Shown: one piece after another, positions 9,109-17,035 of the stretch
Position numbering within the stretch: the first letter of the stretch is position 1
How the letters are laid out: each line of letters begins with the position of its first letter
Assembly (NCBI RefSeq): GCF_027859075.1
Contig: NZ_JAQIBL010000310.1
Coordinates: 1 to 46,212, forward strand
Source of the DNA: Oceanispirochaeta sp.
GTDB lineage: Bacteria > Spirochaetota > Spirochaetia > DSM-2461
Length of the DNA: 46,212 nucleotides
Direction: 5' to 3'
Position numbers and translations under genes: made by a program
The notes under the pieces: generated by a model
The model's input: the letters and a program-made list of their open reading frames with translations, nothing else
Told to the model about the DNA's origin: nothing
The model's database searches: none

Positions 9109-9936
9109 ATGAAGATGATGATTCTATCAATTTTACTGGTTCTGTTCTGGGGTTGCCATAATATGGATGAACCTGAAGCGAGTCCAAGCGGATCTATTAG
9201 AATAAGCATCGGCAATAACAACAATAAAGCTATTGGGATGGAAGATTCAACTACAGCCTCGAGTAATACGGATTTGTACGAAGTTTTAATTTACAATGAA
9301 ACAACTGTCATATCTGCACTGCTGGATCTAAGCAACAGCACGACAACTCTATCTGTTGAGGTAGGGAATTACACGGTATTGATTCTTGCGGGGAACTGCT
9401 CCGGTTCGGAAGGAATATTATTAGGATCAGGATTTCAGGAGTCTGTAGCCGTTACAGAAGATTGCCTGACCGATGTCTCTGTTGCATTGACATCTATCAG
9501 CCATGAATTCACGGTACCTGAATCAGTTTCCTGCACAGAAACTTACACAATTTCCGTTGCCGGAAATACAAATAACCCGCTGCTGCAAGTCAGCAGCGGC
9601 GGGACTATCATGGAGAACAAACCCTATATAGAAATTGGCGATGATGCTACCAATCGTTATTTAAGCTGCTCCCACTCCGGTTCCTCCTGGTCCGGAACCA
9701 TCGATCTCAATGCGCCGATTCTTTCGGATCAGACAAATATCCAGCTTTACGGGAGTAACATAAAAATTGTTGATCCCCAGTTCGGCCTTGATAGTGATCT
9801 GAAAATATTCGGGTCGATAAATTGGAAATGGATAAACAGCTCCCTGATCCCTGAAGGGATCAGGATGGAATCAGACAAGAATATTGAGTTTACCAGTGCC
9901 AATACGGGACTGAATATCGAAATTATCTGGAGTTGA
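9109..9936 (+). CDS. Hypothetical lipoprotein
   Basis: A 275-residue protein of unknown function. The N-terminus has a short hydrophobic signal (ILSILLVLF) ending in a lipobox-like LFWGC with Cys16 as the lipidation site, consistent with the relaxed lipoboxes of spirochaetes. The rest is Ser/Thr/Asn-rich with short beta-type segments, has several Cys residues (for example in AGNCSGS, VTEDCL and SVSCTE), and has no other membrane segment. This suggests one or two extracellular beta-sandwich domains. An SD (AAAGGAG) precedes the ATG at 9109. It stands alone: fhs diverges upstream and a hairpin terminator follows. I could not assign a family. Confidence 0.75.
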   Translation: MKMMILSILLVLFWGCHNMDEPEASPSGSIRISIGNNNNKAIGMEDSTTASSNTDLYEVLIYNETTVISALLDLSNSTTTLSVEVGNYTVLILAGNCSGSEGILLGSGFQESVAVTEDCLTDVSVALTSISHEFTVPESVSCTETYTISVAGNTNNPLLQVSSGGTIMENKPYIEIGDDATNRYLSCSHSGSSWSGTIDLNAPILSDQTNIQLYGSNIKIVDPQFGLDSDLKIFGSINWKWINSSLIPEGIRMESDKNIEFTSANTGLNIEIIWS

Positions 9937-9948
9937 TATATAAAGGAG

Positions 9949-9977
9949 AAAAAGGCCGCCGATTTTGCTGCCTTTTT
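9949..9977. terminator. Bidirectional Rho-independent terminator
   Basis: AAAAAGGC (9949-9956) pairs with GCCTTTTT (9970-9977) around a 13-nt loop that can extend the stem by a further GC pair. A/T tracts on both sides let it serve the lipoprotein gene (+) and the metG-femAB unit (-), which converge here. Confidence 0.7.
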
Positions 9978-10018
9978 AAAATCCCAGAGCAATCATATAC
10001 CTGCAATAACACCTCAAG

Positions 10019-11053
10019 CTAGCGCTTCTTCCAGCTCTTGTAATAATACTTTCTGGCAGCTTCCAAAAGGCGGTAAAAAAGATAAATCAGACGGCTGTAG
10101 GGATAATCCCAGGCTCCTGGTCTATGACGGATTTCTCCACCAAATCCAGTTTTAAAACGATACAGTCCCGCCATGGGATGGTCCGGGTCCTCACTGGGAG
10201 GAATTCCGAACATGTCATAACTGGTGCAGCCCCGTCTGCAGGCCTCCTGCAGGGCCGCTGACTGCAGAGCATAAGCGGGCATGAGGTTTCTTTTTTCATT
10301 GGATGATGCCCCGTAGAGATAAACCGCTTCCTTCTGGTGAAAAAGAACGATAATTCCTGCCAGAAGTTCAGCTTCTGAATAAGCCAGAAACAGTTTTAAA
10401 CGAGCTTGCTTGTTGTCTGAAAGAAGAGAAAAGAGGTTTTCATAGTAGGAGAGAGGATGAATTCCAATTTTATCCCTCAGGGCAGTGATCCGGTAGAGTT
10501 CGTACCACTCCTTCAGCCTGTCGGCACCGGCGATCTCCACAGTGACTCCTTTTTTGGCGGCCAGGCGAATGTTGTAGCGTGTCTTTTTATGCATCCCCGG
10601 AAGCAGGGCATCGTATCCCTCCCGGAGGTCAAGAACCACCGTGTCGGGAGGCTGAATGTCGAGAGGAGCCTTTTTTAAAATGTCCGGAAATACGGGAGCC
10701 AGGGTATCAAAGGTAGAATATTCAGGTAGATCGTAACGGATAAAGAAACAACCCAGGGGCAGGATGCCCCTCAATTCCATGGACAACTCCACCAGAAAGC
10801 TGTCTCTGTCCTCCTGTCCTGCAGAGGCGGGAGGCCCTCCGGGGACATAGGCCAGAGACAGACCGGCAGGAAGGGAACGGATGAGGATCAAGAGAACACC
10901 TTCTTTCTCCCCCCGATTCCAGCGTATGGCCTCGGCTTTCCAGCCGAAAGAGGCTTTCTGTTTTGCCCAGAAGGCGGTCTGGAGAAAACCAGCCGTTTCT
11001 GCCCTGGAGCTCAGTTCTTCCAGGGAAATTCGTTCAGCAATCAGGACGGCCAA
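10019..11053 (-). CDS. FemAB/FemX-family peptidoglycan bridge-forming aminoacyltransferase
   Basis: A 344-residue member of the FemABX family (GNAT-like fold), whose members add amino acids from aminoacyl-tRNA to the side chain of the peptidoglycan precursor. Diagnostic segments are the lysine/arginine-rich MHKKTRYNIRLAAKKGV in the middle, and the C-terminal YDMFGIPPSEDPDHPMAGLY followed by RFKTGFGGE, typical of the family. The start is a TTG at 11053, only 3 bp after the metG stop, so it is co-transcribed with metG and probably translationally linked. The amino acid it transfers cannot be read from sequence. Other FemAB-like proteins act in exopolysaccharide or protein modification, so the peptidoglycan role is inferred. 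Confidence 0.82.
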   Translation of the reverse strand: MAVLIAERISLEELSSRAETAGFLQTAFWAKQKASFGWKAEAIRWNRGEKEGVLLILIRSLPAGLSLAYVPGGPPASAGQEDRDSFLVELSMELRGILPLGCFFIRYDLPEYSTFDTLAPVFPDILKKAPLDIQPPDTVVLDLREGYDALLPGMHKKTRYNIRLAAKKGVTVEIAGADRLKEWYELYRITALRDKIGIHPLSYYENLFSLLSDNKQARLKLFLAYSEAELLAGIIVLFHQKEAVYLYGASSNEKRNLMPAYALQSAALQEACRRGCTSYDMFGIPPSEDPDHPMAGLYRFKTGFGGEIRHRPGAWDYPYSRLIYLFYRLLEAARKYYYKSWKKR

Positions 11054-11056
11054 AGA

Positions 11057-13219
11057 TCAGCCTACTTCTCCATTGACGACTTTTTCGGTTCTCACAGGCT
11101 GTCCGGAGATGCATAAGGCCGTTTCTCCCACCATGACGGCATGGTCTTTCACAAGGATGGGACCCTCAAAAAAACGATCAACCTTGATCTTCTTGCCGGG
11201 GGCGGTCAGATCCGAGTTATCTCCTTCCAGAAGAACTCTGTCACCGGGCTGCCCGCTTGCAGAAAACAGAACTTCCATGTGTTCCTTGTTCTCGGCGGCG
11301 AGGAGCATTCCGTTGCTCTTTATCCCCCGCAGTTTGGCTGGTTTCAGGTTGAAGGCCAGAATAATATTCCTGCCTTCAAGCTCATCAATGCTGTAATGTC
11401 CCACCAGTCCGGAACAGATGGTTCTGCTCTCCGCCTCGCCCCCGTCCAAGGTGATAACATACAGTTTGTCGGCCTCGGGATGCTGGTCAACCTTGAGAAT
11501 CTTTGCGACCCTCAGGTCGATGACTGCTCTGAAATTGGACTCGGGATTGTCCTCAGCTCCAGCAGCGGTTCTATCGGCCTGAGAACCTGCAAAGCGGAGA
11601 ATCTGTTCTTCCACAAAGTCGTCTTCCAGCTTCTTAAACAGGATTTCAGGCTGTCCGATGGTGCCGACACCCTTCATTTCACAGAGATGTTCCCATTTCA
11701 GGTCTCTCAACCCCAGTTGGGAAGCGATGCGGTCGGATGTTCCCGGAAGATAGGGATGAACCAGAATAGCCAGGTCTCTCACCAGGTAGAGCAGGTTCAT
11801 AAGGAGGCTGGCTGCCGCCTCGGGATCGTCATTTCTGGTTCTCCAGGGTTCACCTTCCTGAAAAGCCTTATTCCCCAGGCTGGAGAGATAGAGCATTTCC
11901 TTAAAGGCATCCCGCAACTCGGCTCTATCCAGCTTAGAGGTAATGACCGCCTCTCTTTCACTGATATCTTTCCAGAGGGCTTCATCTACCTTTCCCTCTG
12001 GGATTTTACCGTCGTAAAAGCGGTTTGTGAAGGTCAGAGTTCTGTTGACCAGGTTTCCCAGATTCCCGATGAGTTCGGAGTTTACCTTTTCCTGAAAATC
12101 TTTCCAGGTGAACTGGGTGTCCGATTTTTCGGGTCTGTTATAGAAAATATAAAATCTCCAGACATCCGCCGGGATACCTGTGTCCTGACAATCGTTGCCG
12201 AAGACACCGATTCCCTTGCTTTTAGAGAATTTTGTGTTTTCATAGTTAAGGTATTCACTGGAGGACATATGATGAAGCATGGTCCAGTTTTCTCCCGATC
12301 CGAGCAGTGTAGAGGGAAAGATGACAGTATGAAAGGGAATATTATCTTTACCGATAAACTGAAAGAGTTTCACATTTTCAGGATTCTGCCACCAGGATTT
12401 CCACTCGGGAGTATAACAGGCTGAAATGGAGATGTACCCGATGGGAGCGTCAAACCAGACGTAGAAAACCTTGTCTTCAAAGCCCTCTTTAGGAACGGGA
12501 ATACCCCATTTCAGGTCTCTCGTGATGGCTCTCTCTTTCAGGCCGTCCCGAATCCAGCTCTTTGTCATTTGAATGGCATTTCGAGCCCAGAAACCGTCTA
12601 CTGAGGCTTCTTCCATCCAGGCTTCCAGCTTGGGAAGCACAGCGGGAAGGTCAATATAGAGGTGACTGGTGTTTTTTAATTCCGGGGTGGCCCCGCAGGT
12701 TCCGCAACGCGGCTCGATCAGTTCGATGGGCTCCAGAAGTTTGCCGCAGTCTTCACACTGGTCTCCCCGGGCATTGATAGATTCACAGTGAGGACAGGTC
12801 CCATGGACATAACGGTCTGCCAGGAAACGATCGCAGCTGTTGCAAAAAAGCTGTTCAATCGTTTTTTCATTGATTAGACCAGCGTCATCAATTTTTTTAA
12901 AAAGCCCCTGAACGATTTCGGTCTGCTCGGGTGTTGAGGTTCTTCCAAAATAGTCAAACTCAATATTGAACCATTTATAGATATCTGCATGGACCTTATG
13001 GAAGCGGTCACAGAGCTCCCGGGGAGTCACGCCTTCTTCCAGGGCCTTTGTTTCGGTGGCGGTTCCGTATTCGTCGGTGCCGCAGACATAAAGGGTTTCA
13101 TAGCCGTACTGGCGGCAAAACCTGGCAAAAACATCGGCTGAGAGAACCTGTATAAGATTTCCCAGGTGGGGAATATTATTTACGTAGGGTAGTGCTGAAG
13201 TCACAAGTCTTCGTTTCAC
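11057..13219 (-). CDS. metG: Methionyl-tRNA synthetase
   Basis: This class I synthetase charges tRNA-Met. From a GTG start at 13219 the protein is 720 residues. I chose this start because it gives the usual MKRRLVTSALPYVNN beginning and has an SD (CGAGG) 8 bp upstream; the open frame reaches 13297, but the extra 26 residues are not family-like. The HIGH-box equivalent is HLGN at 18-21 and the KMSKS-box equivalent is KFSKSKG. The insert has CxxC knuckles (CNSCD, CPHC, CEDC, CGTC), as in two-knuckle zinc-binding MetRS. A C-terminal Trbp111-type tRNA-binding domain starts near NFRAVIDLRVAKIL. The downstream femAB-like gene is 3 bp away. Confidence 0.97.
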   Translation of the reverse strand: MKRRLVTSALPYVNNIPHLGNLIQVLSADVFARFCRQYGYETLYVCGTDEYGTATETKALEEGVTPRELCDRFHKVHADIYKWFNIEFDYFGRTSTPEQTEIVQGLFKKIDDAGLINEKTIEQLFCNSCDRFLADRYVHGTCPHCESINARGDQCEDCGKLLEPIELIEPRCGTCGATPELKNTSHLYIDLPAVLPKLEAWMEEASVDGFWARNAIQMTKSWIRDGLKERAITRDLKWGIPVPKEGFEDKVFYVWFDAPIGYISISACYTPEWKSWWQNPENVKLFQFIGKDNIPFHTVIFPSTLLGSGENWTMLHHMSSSEYLNYENTKFSKSKGIGVFGNDCQDTGIPADVWRFYIFYNRPEKSDTQFTWKDFQEKVNSELIGNLGNLVNRTLTFTNRFYDGKIPEGKVDEALWKDISEREAVITSKLDRAELRDAFKEMLYLSSLGNKAFQEGEPWRTRNDDPEAAASLLMNLLYLVRDLAILVHPYLPGTSDRIASQLGLRDLKWEHLCEMKGVGTIGQPEILFKKLEDDFVEEQILRFAGSQADRTAAGAEDNPESNFRAVIDLRVAKILKVDQHPEADKLYVITLDGGEAESRTICSGLVGHYSIDELEGRNIILAFNLKPAKLRGIKSNGMLLAAENKEHMEVLFSASGQPGDRVLLEGDNSDLTAPGKKIKVDRFFEGPILVKDHAVMVGETALCISGQPVRTEKVVNGEVG

Positions 13220-13329
13220 GGCCAAACCTCGCTGAAATCTTGATTTATTGGATTGTTTCAATCGGATTATCATAAAAAGGGTGAAAGGAATTGTCAATGC
13301 CGCCTCTTAGGGAGAACAAACGATTATCC

Positions 13330-13356
13330 TTGACCTGAGAGGCCAGGTTATATACC
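13330..13356 (+). promoter_or_regulatory. Possible hflK promoter with overlapping inverted repeat
   Basis: TTGACC (13330-13335) is a good -35 box, but the best -10 candidate, TATACC at 13351-13356, gives a short 15-bp spacer. Between them lies the inverted repeat ACCTG-N6-CAGGT (13333-13348), which could be an operator. The call rests on these short matches only. Confidence 0.3.
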
Positions 13357-13422
13357 TTTTAAGACAGAGTTAAAGGATTACATGTCCAAAGACTCGATAA
13401 TTTGAAAATAAGGAGCCTATCC

Positions 13423-14412
13423 ATGCCTGAAAGAGATGTCTCTCCTGAAAAAGGAAAGATTAATTTGCCGATGAAGCCAAAGTACATTTGGATCATATTG
13501 ATTGTTGTCATCGCAGCATTCAGTATTATGAGCGGTGTTTATGTCGTAGACCAGACCGAAGAAGCGGTTGTACTGACACTGGGAAAATATAACCGGACAA
13601 CCGGAGCGGGACTACAGTATAAAATCCCTCTGGGAGTGGAAAGAGCCTACAAAGTTCCCACCAAGGTAATCCAGACCATGCAGTTCGGTTTCAGAACCGA
13701 CAGCGCCGGAATCAATACAGTCTATTCAAAGAATGACTATTCCAATGAATCCCTCATGCTTACCGGGGACCTGAACATTGTAGATGTTTCCTGGATCATT
13801 CAGTATAGAATTGTTGACCCCCAAGCCTGGCTGTTCAATGTGAACAACAAGGAAAAGACAATCCGGGATATCTCCCAGTCCGTCGTAAACCTGCTGGTAG
13901 GAGACCGGGCCATTCTGAATGTTATCGGATCTGAAAGAATAAGCATCGAAGACCAGAGCATCCAGATGCTCCAGGCCGTAATGGATGATTACGGAATGGG
14001 TATACAGGTAACGACCGTCAAGCTTCAGAACATAGTGCCCCCCGTGGGAGAAGTTCAGGATGCCTTTGAAGACGTGAATAAAGCCATTCAGGATATGAAC
14101 AGACTCATCAATGAAGGGAAAGAAGCCTATAACAAGGAAATCCCCAAGGCAACAGGTCAGGCTCAGCAGTTGATTCAGGTGGCAGAGGGATACGCAACAG
14201 AGCGTGTGAACAAAGCAAACGGTGATACGGCTCGATTCTCGGCTGTATTGACAGAATACAACAAGAATCCTTCCATTACCCGGGACCGGCTTTACTATGA
14301 AATGATAGACGAGGTCCTCAAGAAAGGAAACCCTGTTGATATTGTAGACAAGAATCTTAAAAACTTTGTCCCCTTCAAAGCCATTGGCGGACAGACAGGA
14401 GGTGTACAGTGA
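13423..14412 (+). CDS. hflK: HflK, SPFH-domain modulator of the FtsH protease
   Basis: HflK and HflC form a large membrane complex around FtsH and limit its access to substrates. This 329-residue protein has a short cytoplasmic N-terminus, one membrane segment at about 20-40 (YIWIILIVVIAAFSIMSGV), and an SPFH/band-7 domain that begins with DQTEEAVVLTLGKY. A helical region rich in Ala, Glu and Lys follows. The start is the ATG at 13423, with SD AGGAG at 13411-13415; an in-frame TTG at 13402 lies before that SD and is unlikely. The stop overlaps the hflC start as GTGA (14409-14412). ftsH itself lies 1.6 kb downstream on the other strand. Confidence 0.92.
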   Translation: MPERDVSPEKGKINLPMKPKYIWIILIVVIAAFSIMSGVYVVDQTEEAVVLTLGKYNRTTGAGLQYKIPLGVERAYKVPTKVIQTMQFGFRTDSAGINTVYSKNDYSNESLMLTGDLNIVDVSWIIQYRIVDPQAWLFNVNNKEKTIRDISQSVVNLLVGDRAILNVIGSERISIEDQSIQMLQAVMDDYGMGIQVTTVKLQNIVPPVGEVQDAFEDVNKAIQDMNRLINEGKEAYNKEIPKATGQAQQLIQVAEGYATERVNKANGDTARFSAVLTEYNKNPSITRDRLYYEMIDEVLKKGNPVDIVDKNLKNFVPFKAIGGQTGGVQ

Positions 14413-15392
14413 ACAGTTCAATAAAGATTTTACTTGTCGCAGTTGTTCTTTTCATATTGGTTGCATTTATGGGACCTTTTTATATTGTTCCCGAAGGTGA
14501 GCAGGCAATCGTTACCCGTTTTGGTAAGATTGTGAAGGCTGAAACCGATGCCGGATTGAAGTTTAGAGTTCCATTTGTGGATAATGTTTCCCGATATTCC
14601 AAGAGAATTCTCAGCTGGGATGGTGACCCCAAAAGACTTCCCACATCTGAAAACCAGTTTATCTGGGTCGATACAACCGCCCGTTGGATCATCAGTGATC
14701 CTGCCAAATTTTATGAATCTGTCACATCCATGAACCAGGCCTACGCCCGGCTTGATGATGTCATCGACTCGGCTGTGAGAACCATCATTGCCCAGAATCC
14801 TCTGGCCGAATCTGTGAGAAGCACAGACCAGATCAGAAAATCTTCTGTTAAAACCCAGGCAGCGCAGGTCATCACCGATGAAGAAGGGAACGGTCCAAAC
14901 TTCTCGATTACCACTGGAACAAACTTTTCCAAAATTAAGAAGGGACGTCAAATAATTTCTGATCAAATTCAGACCAGAGCCAAAATTTTAACACCCGAGT
15001 ATGGAATAAAGCTGATAGACGTTGTTATCCGTCAGATCCGTTATTCTGACGACCTGACACAGTCTGTCTATGCCAGAATGATCACAGAACGAAACCAGAT
15101 TGCCCAGGCCTATCGGTCTTATGGTGAAGGTCAGAAAGCAGAATGGATGGGAAAACTCGAAAGAGAACAGAAATCAATCCTTTCAGGAGCTTATGCCAAG
15201 TCTCAAGAGATCAAAGGTCGGGCCGATGCAATATCAACAAAAATCTATGGTGATGAATATGGACGTAATCCTGATTTCTATAACTTCTGGAAATCTATGG
15301 AGTCCTACAGTACCACCCTGCCCTCTTTGAATAAGACATTGACAACAGATATGGATTATTTCAAATATCTCTATAATTCCACAGGTAGATAA
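14409..15392 (+). CDS. hflC: HflC, SPFH-domain modulator of the FtsH protease
   Basis: This is the partner of HflK: 327 residues with an N-terminal membrane segment at about 5-25 (ILLVAVVLFILVAFMGPF) and an SPFH domain starting with IVPEGEQAIVTRFGK. The C-terminal helical part (AQAYRSYGEGQKAEWMGKL, then ILSGAYAKSQEIKGRADA) matches HflC, including the Ala-rich EIKGRADA segment. It starts with GTG at 14409, overlapping the hflK stop by 4 bp, so the two subunits are translationally coupled, as expected for an obligate hetero-oligomer. A strong hairpin terminator follows 15 bp after the stop. Confidence 0.92.
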   Translation: MNSSIKILLVAVVLFILVAFMGPFYIVPEGEQAIVTRFGKIVKAETDAGLKFRVPFVDNVSRYSKRILSWDGDPKRLPTSENQFIWVDTTARWIISDPAKFYESVTSMNQAYARLDDVIDSAVRTIIAQNPLAESVRSTDQIRKSSVKTQAAQVITDEEGNGPNFSITTGTNFSKIKKGRQIISDQIQTRAKILTPEYGIKLIDVVIRQIRYSDDLTQSVYARMITERNQIAQAYRSYGEGQKAEWMGKLEREQKSILSGAYAKSQEIKGRADAISTKIYGDEYGRNPDFYNFWKSMESYSTTLPSLNKTLTTDMDYFKYLYNSTGR

Positions 15393-15407
15393 ACTCTTCC
15401 TATATAA

Positions 15408-15444
15408 AAAACCGGGGCAGTTAAAACTGACCCCGGTTTTTTTT
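15408..15444. terminator. Bidirectional terminator between hflC and the symporter gene
   Basis: AAAACCGGGG (15408-15417) pairs with CCCCGGTTTT (15431-15440), with a further AGTT/AACT pairing inside the loop. T-tracts on both strands let it end hflKC (+) and the convergent symporter gene (-). Confidence 0.85.
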
Positions 15445-15464
15445 GATACTTTGAGTTAAACCCT

Positions 15465-16901
15465 TTACTTTTTCACCTTCAGATGCTTCTGGGCCAGCCA
15501 GAGATCGGCAGGTCGATTAAACCTGTTCTTACCGGACAGAATTAAATAAAGAACGAAACAGAGAAGCACATAGAAGGCATAGATACCCAGAACGATATAA
15601 GTCTGTACCAAAGAGCCTTTAAGGGCGCCATAAGCTGGCATATTAGCTGTAAGGATAATAGGAATCACCATGAGGAAGACCATCCCCGAGGCATACATGT
15701 AATCCTTGGATGCGGGTGTCTCGAACTCGGGATCGATGATTCTCAGAAGAGCAAGGCCCGTTGGCAGTGTTCCTGTAACACAGCCATAGATCAGAATGGC
15801 CCTGTAAAAACTATGATCTTCAAAGATCCGGCTGGACAGCCAGATATGAGTGACGATGGTAATAAAACCACTGATCCCGGCAACAACCAGAATGGGAATC
15901 CAATAATCCACCAATACGGCGATAGAAATGGCTCCCACCGAAGCGGCTACCATAAAATCGACGGAAAAACCGGCCACTCGCGTCAGCCTCTGATCATCTA
16001 CAATGTATTCCAGATTCAGGATGACCAGAATTTTTTTCACAACCATGGCCATGACGGCAGAAAAGATAAACATGATTCCCCAGAGGTTCACAGCCAGTTC
16101 AGATCCCAGAGGACCGGCAAAAGCCAGGAGCCAGGACAGAAGGCGTAGAAACAGGTAGCTGAGCAGATAGGTACCCAGAATCATGGCGGCATTGAAAGAC
16201 AAGGGGTCGATGGCTTCGGTGGAAGTCTTATTTGACACCATTTCGCCGGGTGCCTCCTCCCCTCTTTTCACAACACCTGCACGGACAGTCGCTTTATCCA
16301 GACCGGACATCTGTTCGGGATAGATCCATTTCTTTTTGAGACCGAAATTAATCAGAAAAATCCCCCCGAAACAGGCTAGCAGAAACCCGAGAGCACCAAA
16401 AGTGAGACCAACCGAAGCCAGTCCTTCAAAACCCAGATCTTCCCAACCGCTTCCGATGGCAAAGGCCTGGCCTGGTCCCAGTGAAAATCCGAGAGTAGCG
16501 AAGAGGCCGAAACCGGGAAAGAGATTCGGAAACACGGTGTGTATCATAATGAGGGTCAGGACTGTCCCGACAAAGCACTGCAACCCGTATTGGGCGACAA
16601 GAGATGTGGCCATTGAAAACACGGCTTTTCTGTCTGACTTAACCTTTTTTCCAACGCGAAGAATCATGGCGATAAATGAAATATTCAGAAAATGAAAAAC
16701 CATGTTTCCAAGAGAAAGGGTGGTCCAGCCCCAAAGGGGTCCTATCCAATTGTAAAATATCAGGAGAATAAATCCTGCAGTCAGAGAATTGGGTATCAGA
16801 TATTTCTGAAAAAAACTGATTTTTGACCGGATCAGTGTTCCCAATAATAAGGCGATGGAGATAATGCCGAGATCAATAATAAAAGTCCAATGAAAATTCA
16901 C
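15465..16901 (-). CDS. gltS: GltS-family sodium/glutamate symporter
   Basis: A 478-residue integral membrane protein with about ten or more hydrophobic spans. GltS-type signatures are IPNSLTAGFILLI near the N-terminus, the glycine-rich GFSLGPGQAFAIGSGW, and the C-terminal ILTANMPAYG. The family imports glutamate with sodium. This member is longer than E. coli GltS (about 400 residues), partly from a hydrophilic linker near residues 185-220, so another carboxylate substrate is possible. The start is the GTG at 16901, 5 bp after a perfect AGGAGG on the minus strand; an upstream ATG at 16928 lies before that SD. It sits alone between two terminators. Confidence 0.75.
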   Translation of the reverse strand: MNFHWTFIIDLGIISIALLLGTLIRSKISFFQKYLIPNSLTAGFILLIFYNWIGPLWGWTTLSLGNMVFHFLNISFIAMILRVGKKVKSDRKAVFSMATSLVAQYGLQCFVGTVLTLIMIHTVFPNLFPGFGLFATLGFSLGPGQAFAIGSGWEDLGFEGLASVGLTFGALGFLLACFGGIFLINFGLKKKWIYPEQMSGLDKATVRAGVVKRGEEAPGEMVSNKTSTEAIDPLSFNAAMILGTYLLSYLFLRLLSWLLAFAGPLGSELAVNLWGIMFIFSAVMAMVVKKILVILNLEYIVDDQRLTRVAGFSVDFMVAASVGAISIAVLVDYWIPILVVAGISGFITIVTHIWLSSRIFEDHSFYRAILIYGCVTGTLPTGLALLRIIDPEFETPASKDYMYASGMVFLMVIPIILTANMPAYGALKGSLVQTYIVLGIYAFYVLLCFVLYLILSGKNRFNRPADLWLAQKHLKVKK

Positions 16902-16965
16902 GAGTGCCTCCTGTAGCCATTGACACAATACACCTTTAATTTACAACAGAAAAGGCATTTTTGTC

Positions 16966-17008
16966 AAAAAAAAAGGTCCCAGTCTCCTTTTGGGAGACTG
17001 GGACCTTT
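16966..17008 (-). terminator. Strong Rho-independent terminator of ftsH
   Basis: A perfect 16-bp stem (16972-16987 with 16993-17008) has a 5-nt loop and is followed on the minus strand by a run of nine T (complement of 16966-16974). It lies 28 bp after the ftsH stop and isolates the symporter gene. Confidence 0.93.
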
Positions 17009-17035
17009 GCTCAGGATTTACACTGAGAGAATGAA

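Noticed and set aside
11141-12424. Long + strand open frame (over 400 codons) opposite metG
   Set aside because: It lies wholly antisense to a well-supported metG, has no family-like motifs and no SD, and fits a shadow caused by codon bias.
13402-13422. Upstream TTG start for hflK
   Set aside because: It lies before the SD at 13411-13415 that serves the ATG at 13423.
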